A DNA stretch of 64,000 nucleotides, taken from positions 186,001 through 250,000 of the forward strand of contig NZ_JAKKSL010000004.1 of assembly GCF_022669015.1 (NCBI RefSeq). Reading direction: 5' to 3'. Made by a program: the position numbers and the translations under genes. This document shows, piece after piece, positions 47,479 to 58,325 of this stretch. Each line of letters starts with the position of its first letter. The first letter of the stretch is position 1. The notes beneath the pieces were generated by a model. It was given only the letters and a program-made list of their open reading frames with translations, made no database searches and was not told the DNA's origin. The DNA comes from Colwellia maritima (GTDB lineage Bacteria; Pseudomonadota; Gammaproteobacteria; Enterobacterales; Alteromonadaceae).

Positions 47479-48243
47479 ATGCCGCAAAAGTCAGTAAATT
47501 TACCTCAAAAAGCAAACCCTGTGTTAGTAAAGCAAGCGAACTTATTTGCTGATTTACCGACAAAGCTCATTGAAGATTTCCAACAAGAGTTTCAGCTTAA
47601 TGAGTGGCACAAGGGAGATTATATAAATTCAGATGTGCTAACCAAGCGTTTTTTTGTGGTAATTGATGGCCAACTAGAAATTAAACAAAGTAACCCTGAA
47701 ACGGGCCGAGAGGCTACTTTAGACATGCTCTATGCCGGTGATTGTTTTGATTTAATGGTGTTATTTGATGATCAACCCCATGACGTTATTATTTCACCCT
47801 TAACAACAGTTAAGTTACTTTCGGTTAAATTGTCTACCATGCGTCATTGGTTATGGACGTACCCTGAATTCAACCAACAATTCATGCCTTATTTAGCAAA
47901 AAAGATGCGCGAAAAAGAGCAACAAGCAAGTAGCCTTATTCTACATGATGTACCGACACGGTTAAGTCGTATTATTTTAGATCATATTAATAAAATTAAG
48001 TTTTATAGCGGAGCGAAGGAAGCAGAGCATCACTATCATTTGGTTAATGGATTAAATGATGAAGTATTAGCGCGCATGGCGGGGTCAGTGAGACAAGTGA
48101 TCAATAAGCAATTGCAGCTTTGGAAAAAAGAAGACACCCTTGATAAAAAGCGCAATCAATTGATCATTAAAGATCTAGAAGCGTTAGAAAAAGAAGCCAA
48201 ATTCACGCAAGCCCTACCCAATGAACCTTTGGCAAAGTCCTAA
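47479..48243 (+). CDS. Crp/Fnr-family transcriptional regulator (divergent from second dnaK)
   Basis: The 254-residue protein has a sensor beta-roll (about residues 25-130; KGDYINSDVLTKRFFVVIDGQLEI, LYAGDCFDLMVLFDD), a dimer helix and a winged helix-turn-helix (LNDEVLARMAGSVRQVINKQL). It lacks the cysteine set of FNR and the usual cAMP contacts are not obvious, so the signal is unknown. An in-frame TTG at 47470 is a less likely start. A basic, charged C-terminal extension of about 40 residues is unusual. The perfect TGTCA-N6-TGACA palindrome upstream suggests control of itself and of the divergent dnaK. Confidence 0.82.
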   Translation: MPQKSVNLPQKANPVLVKQANLFADLPTKLIEDFQQEFQLNEWHKGDYINSDVLTKRFFVVIDGQLEIKQSNPETGREATLDMLYAGDCFDLMVLFDDQPHDVIISPLTTVKLLSVKLSTMRHWLWTYPEFNQQFMPYLAKKMREKEQQASSLILHDVPTRLSRIILDHINKIKFYSGAKEAEHHYHLVNGLNDEVLARMAGSVRQVINKQLQLWKKEDTLDKKRNQLIIKDLEALEKEAKFTQALPNEPLAKS

Positions 48244-48620
48244 ATTACATACTTGTTTTGTTCACGTTAATGCAAATATCACTTTTATTCCATAGGTCCT
48301 TCTAAACTAAGACCTTTCGAGCAATCCTACCATTAAACATTGCACTTAGTGCAATGTTCATCACTAGCTTACAATTTATTTTGATAATAAATATAAAAAA
48401 TACTGATAGTTAAGCTAATGATATTTATTTGTTTTACCCTGTGTTATTACCAATTATATTGCTCCTGTAAAGGTTTGTTAATGGTATTGGTAATAATATG
48501 TTGTTGACAAGTTGCTTTCCATTGGTTAGCTTATGGTGTCATTGATTCATGTACAAAACACATATCAAAAACGTTACATAACTATTAAAACTTAAAAACT
48601 ACATACTAATGGTGGGGAAT
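48244..48620. other. Regulatory gap before the TonB receptor
   Basis: 377 bases without a visible gene. It includes an exact 11-base inverted repeat, a TTGACA -35-like hexamer (48504-48509) and an ATTGCACTTAGTGCAAT palindrome near 48339-48355 that may be a second operator or a terminator of the Crp/Fnr gene. Confidence 0.45.
48444..48496. promoter_or_regulatory. Inverted-repeat operator upstream of the TonB receptor
   Basis: TTATTACCAAT (48444-48454) and its exact reverse complement ATTGGTAATAA (48486-48496) are 31 bases apart, just upstream of TTGACA. The same ATTGGTAA/TTACCAAT element precedes the KDPG aldolase gene, so both are probably controlled by the FadR-like regulator encoded between them. 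Confidence 0.55.
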
Positions 48621-51507
48621 ATGAAAACAACAATTACTACTAAGAAAACAAGACTGGCAACTACTGTTCAGCAAATGTTTACGGCAAAAGGTATTCGTAA
48701 TAATTTATCAGTTGCCTGTTTAGGTTTAGCTCTACCTTTTGCTGCTTTGGCTGCCGATGAGCAAGCGACTACAGCTAAAGAGCAAGAGATTGAAGTGATT
48801 CAAGTAACAGGTATCGGGTAGTATGAAAGCAGCAGCACTAGTGAAACGTACTGATGGACGTATTGTTGATGCCATTGTTGCTGAAGATATTGGTAAATTA
48901 CCAGACAACAACATCGCTGAAGCTCTACAACGTATTACGGGCGTATCAATCAACAGCGATTTTGGTATTGGTGATAGTGTTTCTATCCGTGGTTTACCCC
49001 AAAACCGTGTGGAGTTAAATGGTCGATCTACTATCGGTGATTCTCGTGATGGTATCAGTCTTCAAGATTTCCCCTCAAGCTTCTTAAAAACAGTTGAAGT
49101 TGTTAAATCTCCTACAGCCGATATGATTGAAGGTGCCTTAGGTGGTACCGTTAGTATGAAAACAGTTAGACCATTAGAGTTAGATGAATTAACTGGTGCT
49201 ATGTCTATAGACGCCGAGTATGCTGATAAAACTGAAAATTGGGCACCTATCTTTAGTGGCTCAATTGGTAATAACTGGGATTTAGGTGATGCAGGTACTT
49301 TTGGTGCTATTGCGATGCTTTCATACCAAGACCGTGAAATTCGCCAAGATCAATATATAGAACGAACTTTGCTTAATGATATTGATATTGAAGGTTTAAC
49401 AGGTAATGCGCCGAACGGTGATTTTGTTGTTAGAGATCAGCACACAATTGAACAATATGTAGAAAATCGTGAGCGTACAGCGGTTAACTTATCACTTCAA
49501 TGGGCTCCTGAGTCTGGTCGTGGCATGGTATACCTTGACTTAAATGGTACACAGCGTAGCGGTAAACAAGCGGGTACTTCAATTATTGGTGTTGGTGGTG
49601 TGTTAGTAACTGACGCTAACACGACACAAGACAGCGGTGGTCAAATTAATAATTATAGTTTAGAAGGCGAATACGCAATTCCTAAAACTTATAGTGATTT
49701 CCGTGACACTGACTCTTATTCTCACGCACTTGGTGCTGAATGGGAACTTTCTGATACAGTAAGAGTTTCAGGTGAAATTGCCGTTGCCTCTTCAGAAAGT
49801 ACTCGACCTGATTCTGAATTTACTTTACGACCTATTGAACAATCAGATGGTGTAAGCACTCATTTATATAACGGTACATTCTCTCAGTCAGGCGATAAAC
49901 TGCCAAGTATTATTCATTCAGATCCTGGCGCATTTACCAGTGCTGAAAACTTAGCATTACGTACTTTTAAAAGCGAATTAAAAGAGACTACCAATGATGA
50001 AACTGCAGCACGTTTTGATATTGTGATGGATGAACCGCTTGGCGTAGAATGGCTTACTCAAGTAAAAGCGGGTGTTCGTGCAACCAAACGTGAATATGGT
50101 TATGAGCAATATAAAGTAGAAGTAAAAGATATTTACAAAAATGCAAAAAATGAAGATGGTTCTTTAGCGACTTTATGGATTGATGACTACAATGAAGCAT
50201 TCCCTGGTAGTTTTGCCGCGAATAGATATGATAACTCTTTTGATCAAATAGGCTTGTCAGGTCAAAATGATCTATTAACATCTGTGATTTATAACGGTTT
50301 ATCAAACCCTGCAAATACGTATAGCCAACTTCAGCAATTACTTGCCGGCACTAGCTTAGCATCAACAGGTACTTTAGCGGATAATTATGAATTTCAAAAT
50401 GGTGCTTTCCGTGAAATAACAGAAGATACCGCAGCAATATATCTTTCAGCTTACTTAGACTTTGATGATATTACCGCTATTGTTGGTGGTCGTTATGTGA
50501 CAACGGATCTTGAATCAGCTGTATATCTTAATGATGCCAAAGTAACGGGTAAAAACGATTACAGTGACTTTTTACCTAGCGTTAACGTAACTTATACTTT
50601 AAATGATGAGACCCTTGTTCGTTTTGCTGCTGCTAAAGTAATGCGTCGTGCAGATTTTGGTGAATTAAGTCCTGCATTTGATGTGAATAATGATACAACT
50701 AAAGCGACACAAGGTGCTATTGGATTAGAACCTTACCGTGCAACACAATTTGACTTGTCGGTAGAGCATTATTTTGGTGAAGGTAACATGGTTTCGTTTG
50801 CTATCTTCTATAAAGATGTTGAATCATTCTTAAGTTCTGTAAATACTTGTGTTGCTGATTCATCTACTGCAGGGCAAAATGTTACAGAATGGTATGCGGT
50901 ATGTCAGCTTAACACTGCAGGTGTTGATAACACTGATATGGTATTCTCCAACAGTTCAGAATTTAATGATGCAGAAGGACAAGCTCATCTTGAAACATTA
51001 AGAGATCTTGGCCTTACAGGTATTGATACACAAAAAGATACCAATGGTGAAAACGGTAAAGTTCAAGGTTTTGAAATTGGCTATCAACAACATTTTGATT
51101 TCTTACCGGGTGCATTTTCTGGTTTAGGTATCAGTGCAAACTATACGTATGCTGATAGTGAACAACCTAACGGTAACCCATTGTTAGAAATTTCTAAAAA
51201 CACGTATAACTTACAGGGTTTTTGGGAGTATGAAGATTACGCGGTTCGTTTAGCATATAACTACCGCGATGGTTTCTTAGCAACAGAAAGTGAAAAACGT
51301 GTTTTAAACTTTTCTGACAACTATCGTGCAGATAGAGGACAGTTAGATTTCTCTGCAAGTTGGGATGTTAGTGAAAACATGACGGTTGTTGCTAATGCAA
51401 CGAACTTAACTGGTGAGGCGTCTATATTTGAATCTGAGTTAGGTAGCGCTTGGCAGTATACCGAAGCAGATCGCAGATTCACAATAGGTGTTCGCGCTAA
51501 GTTCTAA
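48621..51507 (+). CDS. TonB-dependent outer-membrane receptor (frameshifted)
   Basis: A long signal peptide (residues 1 to about 45, cleaved near AALAADE) is followed by a TonB-box-like IEVIQVTG, the plug domain (KLPDNNIAEALQRITGVSI, SVSIRGLPQNRVELNGR) and a beta-barrel of about 800 residues ending in phenylalanine (FTIGVRAKF). It imports a large substrate, probably an oligosaccharide, using TonB energy. One base is missing near 48814-48818, which cuts the signal peptide from the rest; correction gives VTGIRGSMKAAALVKR. Start 48621 (MKTTITT) has GGTGGGG just upstream. The neighbouring SDR, KDPG aldolase and FadR-like regulator suggest uronic-acid oligomers such as alginate. Confidence 0.87.
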
Positions 51508-51513
51508 AATATT

Positions 51514-51541
51514 AAGAGCCTATTTATAGGCTCTTTTTTTT
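51514..51541 (+). terminator. Intrinsic terminator after the TonB receptor
   Basis: AAGAGCCTA-TTTA-TAGGCTCTT followed by a T run, seven bases after the stop codon. Confidence 0.9.
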
Positions 51542-51630
51542 GTCTATACATAGAGTTCAGGTTAAATAAACTTTTTTCATCATTCGGTATTTATTATTGA
51601 ATGATGAAACTTATCGTAGGAGAGAAAATA

Positions 51631-52376
51631 ATGACTATGAATGGAAAAGTGGTAATTATTCTTGGTGGTGGTAGAGATATAGGCAGAGCGTGTGCAATAG
51701 ATTTAGCTAAACAGGGGGCAAACATTGTTTTAACGTATCATGCAAGTAGTGAAACAGCTATATCTGCGGTTAAAGAGATTGAAGCGCTTGGTTGTAAAGC
51801 TTTAGCTTTACAAGCAGATTTAACCCAATCAGAAAGTGTGGAAAGCGTTATTAACACGACAGTAGATGCTTTTGGTCAAATTGATACGCTTGTGCATGTT
51901 TCAGGTGGCTTAATTAATCGAGTGAAGATTGCTGACATGACTAATGAACATTGGGACAATGTTATGGACGTTAATTTAAAGTCACTCTTTATGATGTGTC
52001 GCGCTTGTATTCCGCATATGAAAACAGGTAGTACTATTATTACTTTTGCTTCTCAAGCGGGGCGTGATGGCGGAGGAGGAGGTGCTGTTGCTTATGCGGC
52101 ATCTAAAGGTGCAGTAATGACATTTACGCGTGGTTTAGCAAAAGAATTAGGACCAGAAATTCGAGTGAATAGTGTTTGCCCAGGTATGATTTCAACAGGC
52201 TTTCATGATACGTTTACACAAGATAGTGTGCGTGAAATTGTTCCGGGGCAACGGCATTGAAACGTGAAGGTGAATCTGAAGAAGTTGCTAAGCTTGTTAC
52301 CTTTCTTGCAAGTCCATCTTCATCATACATGACAGGTAATTGCATTGATATTAACGGTGGTTTACTTTTTTCGTAG
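51631..52376 (+). CDS. SDR-family NAD(P)-dependent oxidoreductase (frameshifted)
   Basis: This is a classic short-chain dehydrogenase: an N-terminal cofactor motif GGGRDIGRA, an NVS/T-like segment VSGGLIN, the catalytic YxxxK in YAASKGA, and a C-terminal block [16 protein letters not shown]. One G is missing in the run at 52245-52248; correction gives [20 protein letters not shown] and about 249 residues. SDRs with this look in alginate clusters reduce the unsaturated-uronate product DEH to KDG (DehR-type), which fits the KDPG aldolase nearby; the assignment is from context. GGAG lies upstream of the start; a longer start at 51601 is less likely. Confidence 0.82.
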
Positions 52377-52528
52377 CTGATTTTATTGCTAGGTAGGCAC
52401 TGTACTTTGTATTCTCTATAGTTAAATTACTTTTTAGTCATAAACCTTAGTTATAAACTACCGAGAATACTGAAGTGTTGCATGTTGCATAGCAATTGAA
52501 CTGTGATAGTTAAATCAAAAAGATCAAG

Positions 52529-53263
52529 CTAACTGGCAATGTTAGGAATAGAGTATAATCCACGTTTTTCATTGTTTTTTCGTGTTATTTCTTCTAAAGC
52601 ACGTGACTCTACAGCGTCAAATAAGACATTGATTAGTCGATTGAAATGGCTGTGCATAGCACTTCTTGCCTGGGAAGCATCACCAGATTTTAATGCTTGA
52701 TAAATTGCTTTGTGTTCGCTGAGTGTTTTAGAATTATCCTTACTACAAACACTGTCATAATCTTTGATTATTTCAGGCGTTGAAGAACGAAGATTCCAAA
52801 GGTTTGTTACTGATAATATCATGGCATTGTTGCGTGTTGCATTGGCAATGATTTGGTGAAATTCTTTGTCAGCAGCAGCAATAAAATTACTATTTTCCAT
52901 ATCAACCAGGGTTTGATGTAAGCGAGCTAATTCATCCTCAGTAATCGTTGTAGCTGCAATAGCGGCAACTTCACCTTCAATTAATGCGCGTGCTTGCGTT
53001 ACTTCAAAGGCATTTACCTTTTCTTGCAAGTCTAACTGATTAACTGGTTTTAGAACGTAAACACCTGAGCCTGTTTTTACTTCAACCTTACCCCTAACTT
53101 CTAATGCAATGATTGCTTCACGTATAGTGGGTCTACTGACATTAAATGTTTCAGCCAGTTCTCTCTCGGGCGGTAATCGGCTTCCGGGTGAGTACATACT
53201 AGAATCAATTAAGGCTTCTATTTTATCTACGATGCCCCAAAACAACCTACGGTTGCTGCTCAT
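52529..53263 (-). CDS. GntR/FadR-family transcriptional regulator
   Basis: The 244-residue protein has an N-terminal winged helix-turn-helix of GntR type (LPPERELAETFNVSRPTIREAI) and a C-terminal FCD domain with the metal-binding His pattern (DKEFHQIIANA, SEHKAIYQAL, MHSHFNRL). FCD regulators bind organic acids, often sugar acids. It lies between the TonB receptor/SDR and the KDPG aldolase. The shared ATTGGTAA repeats before the receptor and before eda are its likely targets, and the likely inducer would be KDG, KDPG or a related acid (inference). Confidence 0.87.
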   Translation of the reverse strand: MSSNRRLFWGIVDKIEALIDSSMYSPGSRLPPERELAETFNVSRPTIREAIIALEVRGKVEVKTGSGVYVLKPVNQLDLQEKVNAFEVTQARALIEGEVAAIAATTITEDELARLHQTLVDMENSNFIAAADKEFHQIIANATRNNAMILSVTNLWNLRSSTPEIIKDYDSVCSKDNSKTLSEHKAIYQALKSGDASQARSAMHSHFNRLINVLFDAVESRALEEITRKNNEKRGLYSIPNIAS

Positions 53264-53655
53264 ATTACTTCCTTAACGAATATCTTTTAATTATCTACGG
53301 TGTTTATTAGTCACCATCATAGCGTTTTCTTATGCTTATAGCAAAATTATTAAGTGAACTTTCGTTGTTTTTTTTATATTTTGGTCTAGGCGTGAGGAGC
53401 TGCTTAAGGTCGCTTTATTACTGCTCTCTGTTACCAATTTAGTTGGTGCTATGCTTTATTGGTAATGGTTGTTGGTTGACAATGCTTGTGGTAATTGGTT
53501 AAATGCAATTGTGTGGTGATTTTTATAGAGTCCGAAGAGCGCTAAAAGTGTTTTGTGTATCGATAAAAGCCTCATTGCAACCTAGCAAAAGAAAATAGAA
53601 TAACGATATTTTATTTTCTTAACGTCAAACACGCTCTTAATTTAAAGGTATCTTA
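53264..53655. other. Divergent gap between the FadR-like gene and eda
   Basis: 392 bases without a visible gene. It contains the TTACCAAT/ATTGGTAA operator pair, a TTGACA -35 (53476-53481) and a TAAATG -10-like hexamer (53500-53505). The regulator's own promoter region shows no clear copy of the operator. Confidence 0.45.
53431..53465. promoter_or_regulatory. Inverted-repeat operator upstream of the KDPG aldolase
   Basis: TTACCAAT (53431-53438) and ATTGGTAA (53458-53465) are exact reverse complements 19 bases apart. They are followed by GGTTGACAA as in the receptor promoter, and a further GGTAATTGG overlaps the -35/-10 spacer. Confidence 0.55.
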
Positions 53656-54278
53656 ATGAATTTATTTTCTAACTTAATGGGAACGCAAACTTTGCTACCT
53701 ATTATCCAAGCAAACACAGTCACCGATGGTGTTGAAATAGCGAAAGCTATGTCGGCAGCGGGTATAAATTTGGTTGAAGTGGTGTTAAGAACTAACGCCT
53801 CACTTGATATTGTCACTGCGATTAAGCGTGAGTTACCTACGATAAAAGTAGGTGCAGGTACGGTAACGGATGCTGATATATTAAAGCAGGCATTAGATGC
53901 AGGAAGTGATTTTATTATTACCCCAACTATATCAACCGCATTGTTAACGCATTTATCTCATTGCACAGTACCCGTTCTTCCCGGTGTGTCAAATGCATCT
54001 GATATTTTGTTAGCAAAAGAATTTGGCTACAAAGAGGTTAAATTGTTTCGCCTTCATTATCTGGAGGTGCGCCATTTTTAAAAGCGATGGGGGCTGTATT
54101 TAAGGATATTATTTTTTGCCCAACAGGTGGTATTAATGAAAATAATCAGCAAGACTTTCTTTCATTAAATAATGTGTTTGCTGTCGGCGGTACTTGGATC
54201 GCTAACCCATCTTGGGTTGAGAATAAAGAGTGGACTAAAATAACACAAGCCTGTGAAGCAGCACAAAAAAATAGTTAA
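53656..54278 (+). CDS. eda: KDPG/KHG aldolase (frameshifted)
   Basis: Eda splits 2-keto-3-deoxy-6-phosphogluconate into pyruvate and glyceraldehyde-3-phosphate, the last step of uronate and Entner-Doudoroff catabolism. The active-site glutamate is in LVEVVLRT, the block VGAGTVTD follows, and the Schiff-base lysine is in EVKLF; the C-terminal FCPTGGINENN is conserved. A one-base change near 54047-54056 breaks the SLSGGAPFLKA phosphate-binding stretch. Corrected length is about 207 residues. It is monocistronic here, with its own ATTGGTAA operator; no KDG kinase gene is in the window. Confidence 0.9.
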
Positions 54279-54454
54279 CCTTGTTATTTTTTACCTCAGT
54301 TTATATTTGCTAGGTTAGACAACAAGTTAAAATACGTTATATGATGTTTTTACTTGTTGTTTAACCTAGCTGTTTACCTTTAATATCAAAAACAGCTTGT
54401 TATTTAACAAGTTTGTACCTACTTCATAATAAACCCTAACTAACAAAGTTTATT

Positions 54455-55279
54455 ATGTTGTCTTATCTATTACCTATACTAATCGGCGTTATCCTCATTG
54501 GTTATTCTGTCGGTAAACCGTATTGGCGTAACTATCAACGGGGTAAAATCACACGTCAGCCATTTAAAAAAGAGTGGCGCAAAATTATTCAACAACGAAT
54601 GCCTTACTTCCGGCAGATGCCAACAGACTTACAGTTACAGCTTAAGCAGCATATTCAGGTGTTTTTGGCAGAGAAAAATTTTGTTGGTTGTAACGGCGTT
54701 CAAATTACTGATGAAATAAAAGTAACGGTTGCGGCACAAGCATGTTTATTATTACTCAATCGTAAAACAGATTTTTACCCCAAATTACAAACCATATTGG
54801 TTTATCCTAGCGCTTTTGTTAAATCACAACTTAGTAAAGATGCAGGGGGCGTGCAGTTTACGACAAAAATAGCATTGGCAGGAGAGTCATGGGATTTTGG
54901 TAAAGTTGTTTTATCTTGGCAAGACACAATAGCGGGAGCTAAAATTACGGACGATGGCCACAATGTAGTAATACACGAATTTGCACATCAATTAGATCAA
55001 GAAAGTGGTCGGGCAAATGGCGCACCTTTATTAGAAAAAGGACAAAGTTATCAATGTTGGTCTGAGGTGTTTGCTAAACAGTTTGCATTACTGAAAAAGC
55101 AAGCTAAAACAGGAAAACCTTCAATATTTGATTATTATGGTGCAACCAACCCCGCTGAATTCTTTGCTGTTGCTAGTGAAGTTTTTTTTGAAAAGTCACG
55201 CGAATTCTACCATGAGCATCCCAAACTCTACTTGCAACTAAAACAGTATTATCAAGTTGATCCTGTTAATTGGTTGTAA
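54455..55279 (+). CDS. mtfA: MtfA-type zinc-dependent peptidase (M90)
   Basis: The 274-residue protein has the zinc-binding HEFAH motif in VVIHEFAHQLDQESGRANG and a distal glutamate in NPAEFFAVASEVFF, as in MtfA. In E. coli, MtfA binds Mlc and so affects glucose PTS expression; whether Mlc is the partner here is not known. Unlike E. coli MtfA, this protein begins with a hydrophobic stretch (LLPILIGVILIGYSV) that may anchor it in the membrane. No neighbouring gene is clearly linked. Confidence 0.85.
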   Translation: MLSYLLPILIGVILIGYSVGKPYWRNYQRGKITRQPFKKEWRKIIQQRMPYFRQMPTDLQLQLKQHIQVFLAEKNFVGCNGVQITDEIKVTVAAQACLLLLNRKTDFYPKLQTILVYPSAFVKSQLSKDAGGVQFTTKIALAGESWDFGKVVLSWQDTIAGAKITDDGHNVVIHEFAHQLDQESGRANGAPLLEKGQSYQCWSEVFAKQFALLKKQAKTGKPSIFDYYGATNPAEFFAVASEVFFEKSREFYHEHPKLYLQLKQYYQVDPVNWL

Positions 55280-55476
55280 ATTGACATATAAATTTACAAA
55301 TTAAGAAAAGACGTGTCATGGTAGTGTGCAAGGGATGTCTTTAAGTGGGGCGTTAACACATCTTTTTTTAGTAATATTAACTGACTTGAACCTACTTGTT
55401 TACTATAGTATTACTCATAAGCCGTTATCGTAAACTGCGGTCATCTTCTGAACTATAAGTGAAATAAAATACAATT

Positions 55477-57452
55477 ATGCGAATATTCCTCAAAGTCTTC
55501 ATAATCATAATCGCCTTAATGGCTATCGTTATTGTGGCTGCAACACAATTAATCTCCACAGATGATATTGTTAATCAAGTTAGCACTAAAGTCGAGCAAG
55601 CTACTGGGCGTACCTTATCGGTTGATGGTGATAAGCAACTGAGCTTTTTCCCTTCTTTATCTATCGTACTTAATAAAGTACGTTTTGCTAATGCGCAATT
55701 CGGCTCAAGACCTAATATGGCAACTGTGGATGAGTTGAATATTCATATTCCTTGGCTGTCTATTTTTTCTGGGGAATTAACAATTGATAAATTTGTCATT
55801 GTTAACCCTGATATTTTATTAGAAACAACAGCAGAAGGTAATGTTAATTGGCAATTTTCTGTTGCAAATAATAATGAAACTGCCCGACCGACTAAACCTA
55901 GTGACAACACAGGTAAGGACTCAGACGTTGTGCTACCTGAAGGGTTTGATATTGCGCTTGGCCAAGTAGAAATACAAGGCGGTAAGCTGACTATTATTGA
56001 TCATAAAAACAAAACAACAAAAGCTATCGATCAGTTAAGTTTGGCTGTTTTATTACCATCACTTAGACAAACGCTTACGGTTTCAGGCAGCGTTCGTTAT
56101 ATGGATAAAGTCTTTGAACTCGAATCAAACATAACCACACCCGAACGCTATTAATAACTTGACCATTTAAAGTGGAATTATCGTTACTATCAGCGTTAGT
56201 AAATGTGAATTATGAAGGTGAAATACAAAAACAAGGTCAGGATATTAAAGGAGCATTATCTATTTCAGGTGATTCTGTTAAACAAATATTAGCCTGGCAA
56301 AATATACCTTTAGTTGCTAAAGATATATTAGCCTGGCAAAATATACCTTTAGTTGCTAAAGATGAAGCATTTAACCAGTTCTCACTCGCTTCGAACATGC
56401 ATTTTGCTAATAGCAAATTATCATTGAACGGCATCGCTATGGCGTTAGATAAACTAGCCTTTACTGGTTCATCAACAATAACTTTGTCTGAGCCTTTAAT
56501 GGTTAAAGCGGATATTGATTTAGGTGCTTTAAACCTTAATCCATATTTACCAGAAACTGAGCAGGCTAAAGTTGAAAAGGAAGCTAAGAATGAACCTTTG
56601 GTATGGGATGATAGTGAAATAGATCTCTCTTCATTAGCATTAATCAACGCCGACTTGGCGATTAAATCAAGCGAACTACGCGTACGAGAAATAAAGCTAG
56701 GAGAGAATAACTTAGCGATTAAGCTCCAAAAAGGAAAAGCTACGATTGATTTACTTAATTTTAAAGCATACGAAGGCGAGGGAGCAGGTACTATACAAGT
56801 GTTAGCTGATAAAAAACCATATCAGGTTAACAGTAAATTTTTGCTAGAAAATATCAATGCCGAACCCCTACTTACTGATGCTGCAGGTTTTGACAAATTG
56901 ATGGGTAAAGGTCAATTGGCGTGGGATTTATCAACCATTGGTCTTAGCCAAAAAAGTTTTATTGAACAACTTAATGGTGAGCTGAGTTTTAGTTTTGTTG
57001 ATGGTGCCATTAAAGGCGTTAACTTAGCGGCTGTTGCTAAAAGTGCTAATAATATCATGACGGGTAATTTAGCCGCGGTCAGTTTAGACAGTGATTTTAG
57101 TAATGCAGAAAAAACCGATTTTGCGGCTTTAACAGGAACGTTTAAAATAACTAAAGGCTTGGCTAACACTAACAATATCTCTTTGCTGAACCCTTTTATT
57201 CGTGTATCAGGGGCAGGGGATATTGACTTACCACAAACCAAAATGAAAATGCAAATTGTTACTGAAATGGTGGCTTCAGTTGAAGGACAAGCCGCGCAAG
57301 AAGCTAGCTCTGGTATTAAAATTCCAATTAAAATTTCTGGGCCATTTCATCAAATCAAAATACGACCTGATGTCAGTGCAGAAGCGAAAGATAAATTAAA
57401 AGAAAAAGTGAAAGATAAAGTCAAAGATAAGCTTAAAAAGCTATTTGGCTAA
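55477..57452 (+). CDS. AsmA-family protein (frameshifted, with internal 39-base duplication)
   Basis: The protein begins with a transmembrane helix (IIIALMAIVIVAATQLIS) and then AsmA/TamB-like periplasmic repeats. It ends with a strongly charged Lys/Asp repeat (KEKVKDKVKDKLKKLFG). AsmA proteins span the periplasm and are thought to move phospholipids to the outer membrane. Two indels near 56136-56142 and 56164-56167 separate the halves; reading through gives TTPNAINNLTIKVELSLLSAL and about 658 residues. A perfect 39-base tandem duplication at 56287-56364 doubles 13 residues (ILAWQNIPLVAKD). Both frame changes lie within 40 bases of each other. Confidence 0.82.
56287..56364 (+). repeat. 39-base perfect tandem duplication in asmA-like gene
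   Basis: Units 56287-56325 and 56326-56364 are identical and in frame. The duplication adds 13 residues. It could be a recent slippage event or an assembly artefact. Confidence 0.9.
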
Positions 57453-57466
57453 GGTGGCTTATATTT

Positions 57467-58081
57467 ATGAACACTTTTTTATATTACATACACGATCCTA
57501 TGTGCAGTTGGTCTTGGGGCTATAGACCAGTTTGGGATGATTTGAAGTTAAACTTACCTAATACTATTCAAATAGAATATGTTGCGGGAGGCTTAGCACC
57601 AGACTCAAATAGTCCAATGCCAGTTGAGCAGCAAGCCATGGTAAAAGCACACTGGCATACTATTGAAAAAAAGCTTGGTACGCAGTTTAATTATGACTTT
57701 TGGGAGAAAAATACACCACGACGCTCAACTTATAATGCATGCCGAGCAGCTATTGCTGCTGATAATCAAGGTTATCAAGTCGCTATGGTTGGGGCGATCC
57801 AACAAGCTTATTATTTGCGTGCTTTAAATCCATCGGATAATGAAGTACTTACCGGTTTGGCAAAAGAATTGTCGTTAGATCTACCTCATTTTATTACTGA
57901 TCTCTCGTCAACGGAAACTGAGCAAGCATTAATGCAGCAAATTCGTTTTGCTAGAGAGCTAACGCAGCAAGGTTTTCCATCTCTGGTACTCGAACATAAT
58001 GGTGTTAGACATTCTATTGCCATTAATTATCAAAATTACTCTGCAACATTAGCGGATATTAGCCACATTCTTAATGCATAG
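57467..58081 (+). CDS. DsbA/FrnE-like thioredoxin-fold protein
   Basis: The 204-residue cytoplasmic DsbA-family protein has the active-site-like motif DPMCSWSWG (CxxW, one cysteine only) at the N-terminus. The DsbA helical insertion and a C-terminal cis-proline region (GFPSLVLE) follow. It has no signal peptide. Single-cysteine members of this group act as glutathione-dependent isomerases or as FrnE-like proteins; the substrate is unknown. It follows the AsmA-like gene by 14 bases and is probably cotranscribed. Confidence 0.8.
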   Translation: MNTFLYYIHDPMCSWSWGYRPVWDDLKLNLPNTIQIEYVAGGLAPDSNSPMPVEQQAMVKAHWHTIEKKLGTQFNYDFWEKNTPRRSTYNACRAAIAADNQGYQVAMVGAIQQAYYLRALNPSDNEVLTGLAKELSLDLPHFITDLSSTETEQALMQQIRFARELTQQGFPSLVLEHNGVRHSIAINYQNYSATLADISHILNA

Positions 58082-58325
58082 TATGCTCAATGAATACTAT
58101 TGCCGCATTATGTCATCCATAAACGTAGCAATATTGCCATTTTGCTACGTGCAGGCGAAAAAATAACCACTAAAGTTCAATATTAAGTGTAGGCTTGCGA
58201 TTAATTCCTGTATAATATGCGACCTTATTATTTTGAGTGTTTTTGTTGTTTTCCTACGTTTTTGTAAATGGGGTTTTCTAACAAGTTATTATTCAATATT
58301 CGTTTGAAAAACCCAGGAAGATCAA

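Noticed and set aside
54087-54278. A separate small gene downstream of eda
   Set aside because: It is the in-frame C-terminus of KDPG aldolase (FCPTGGINENN) after a one-base frameshift.
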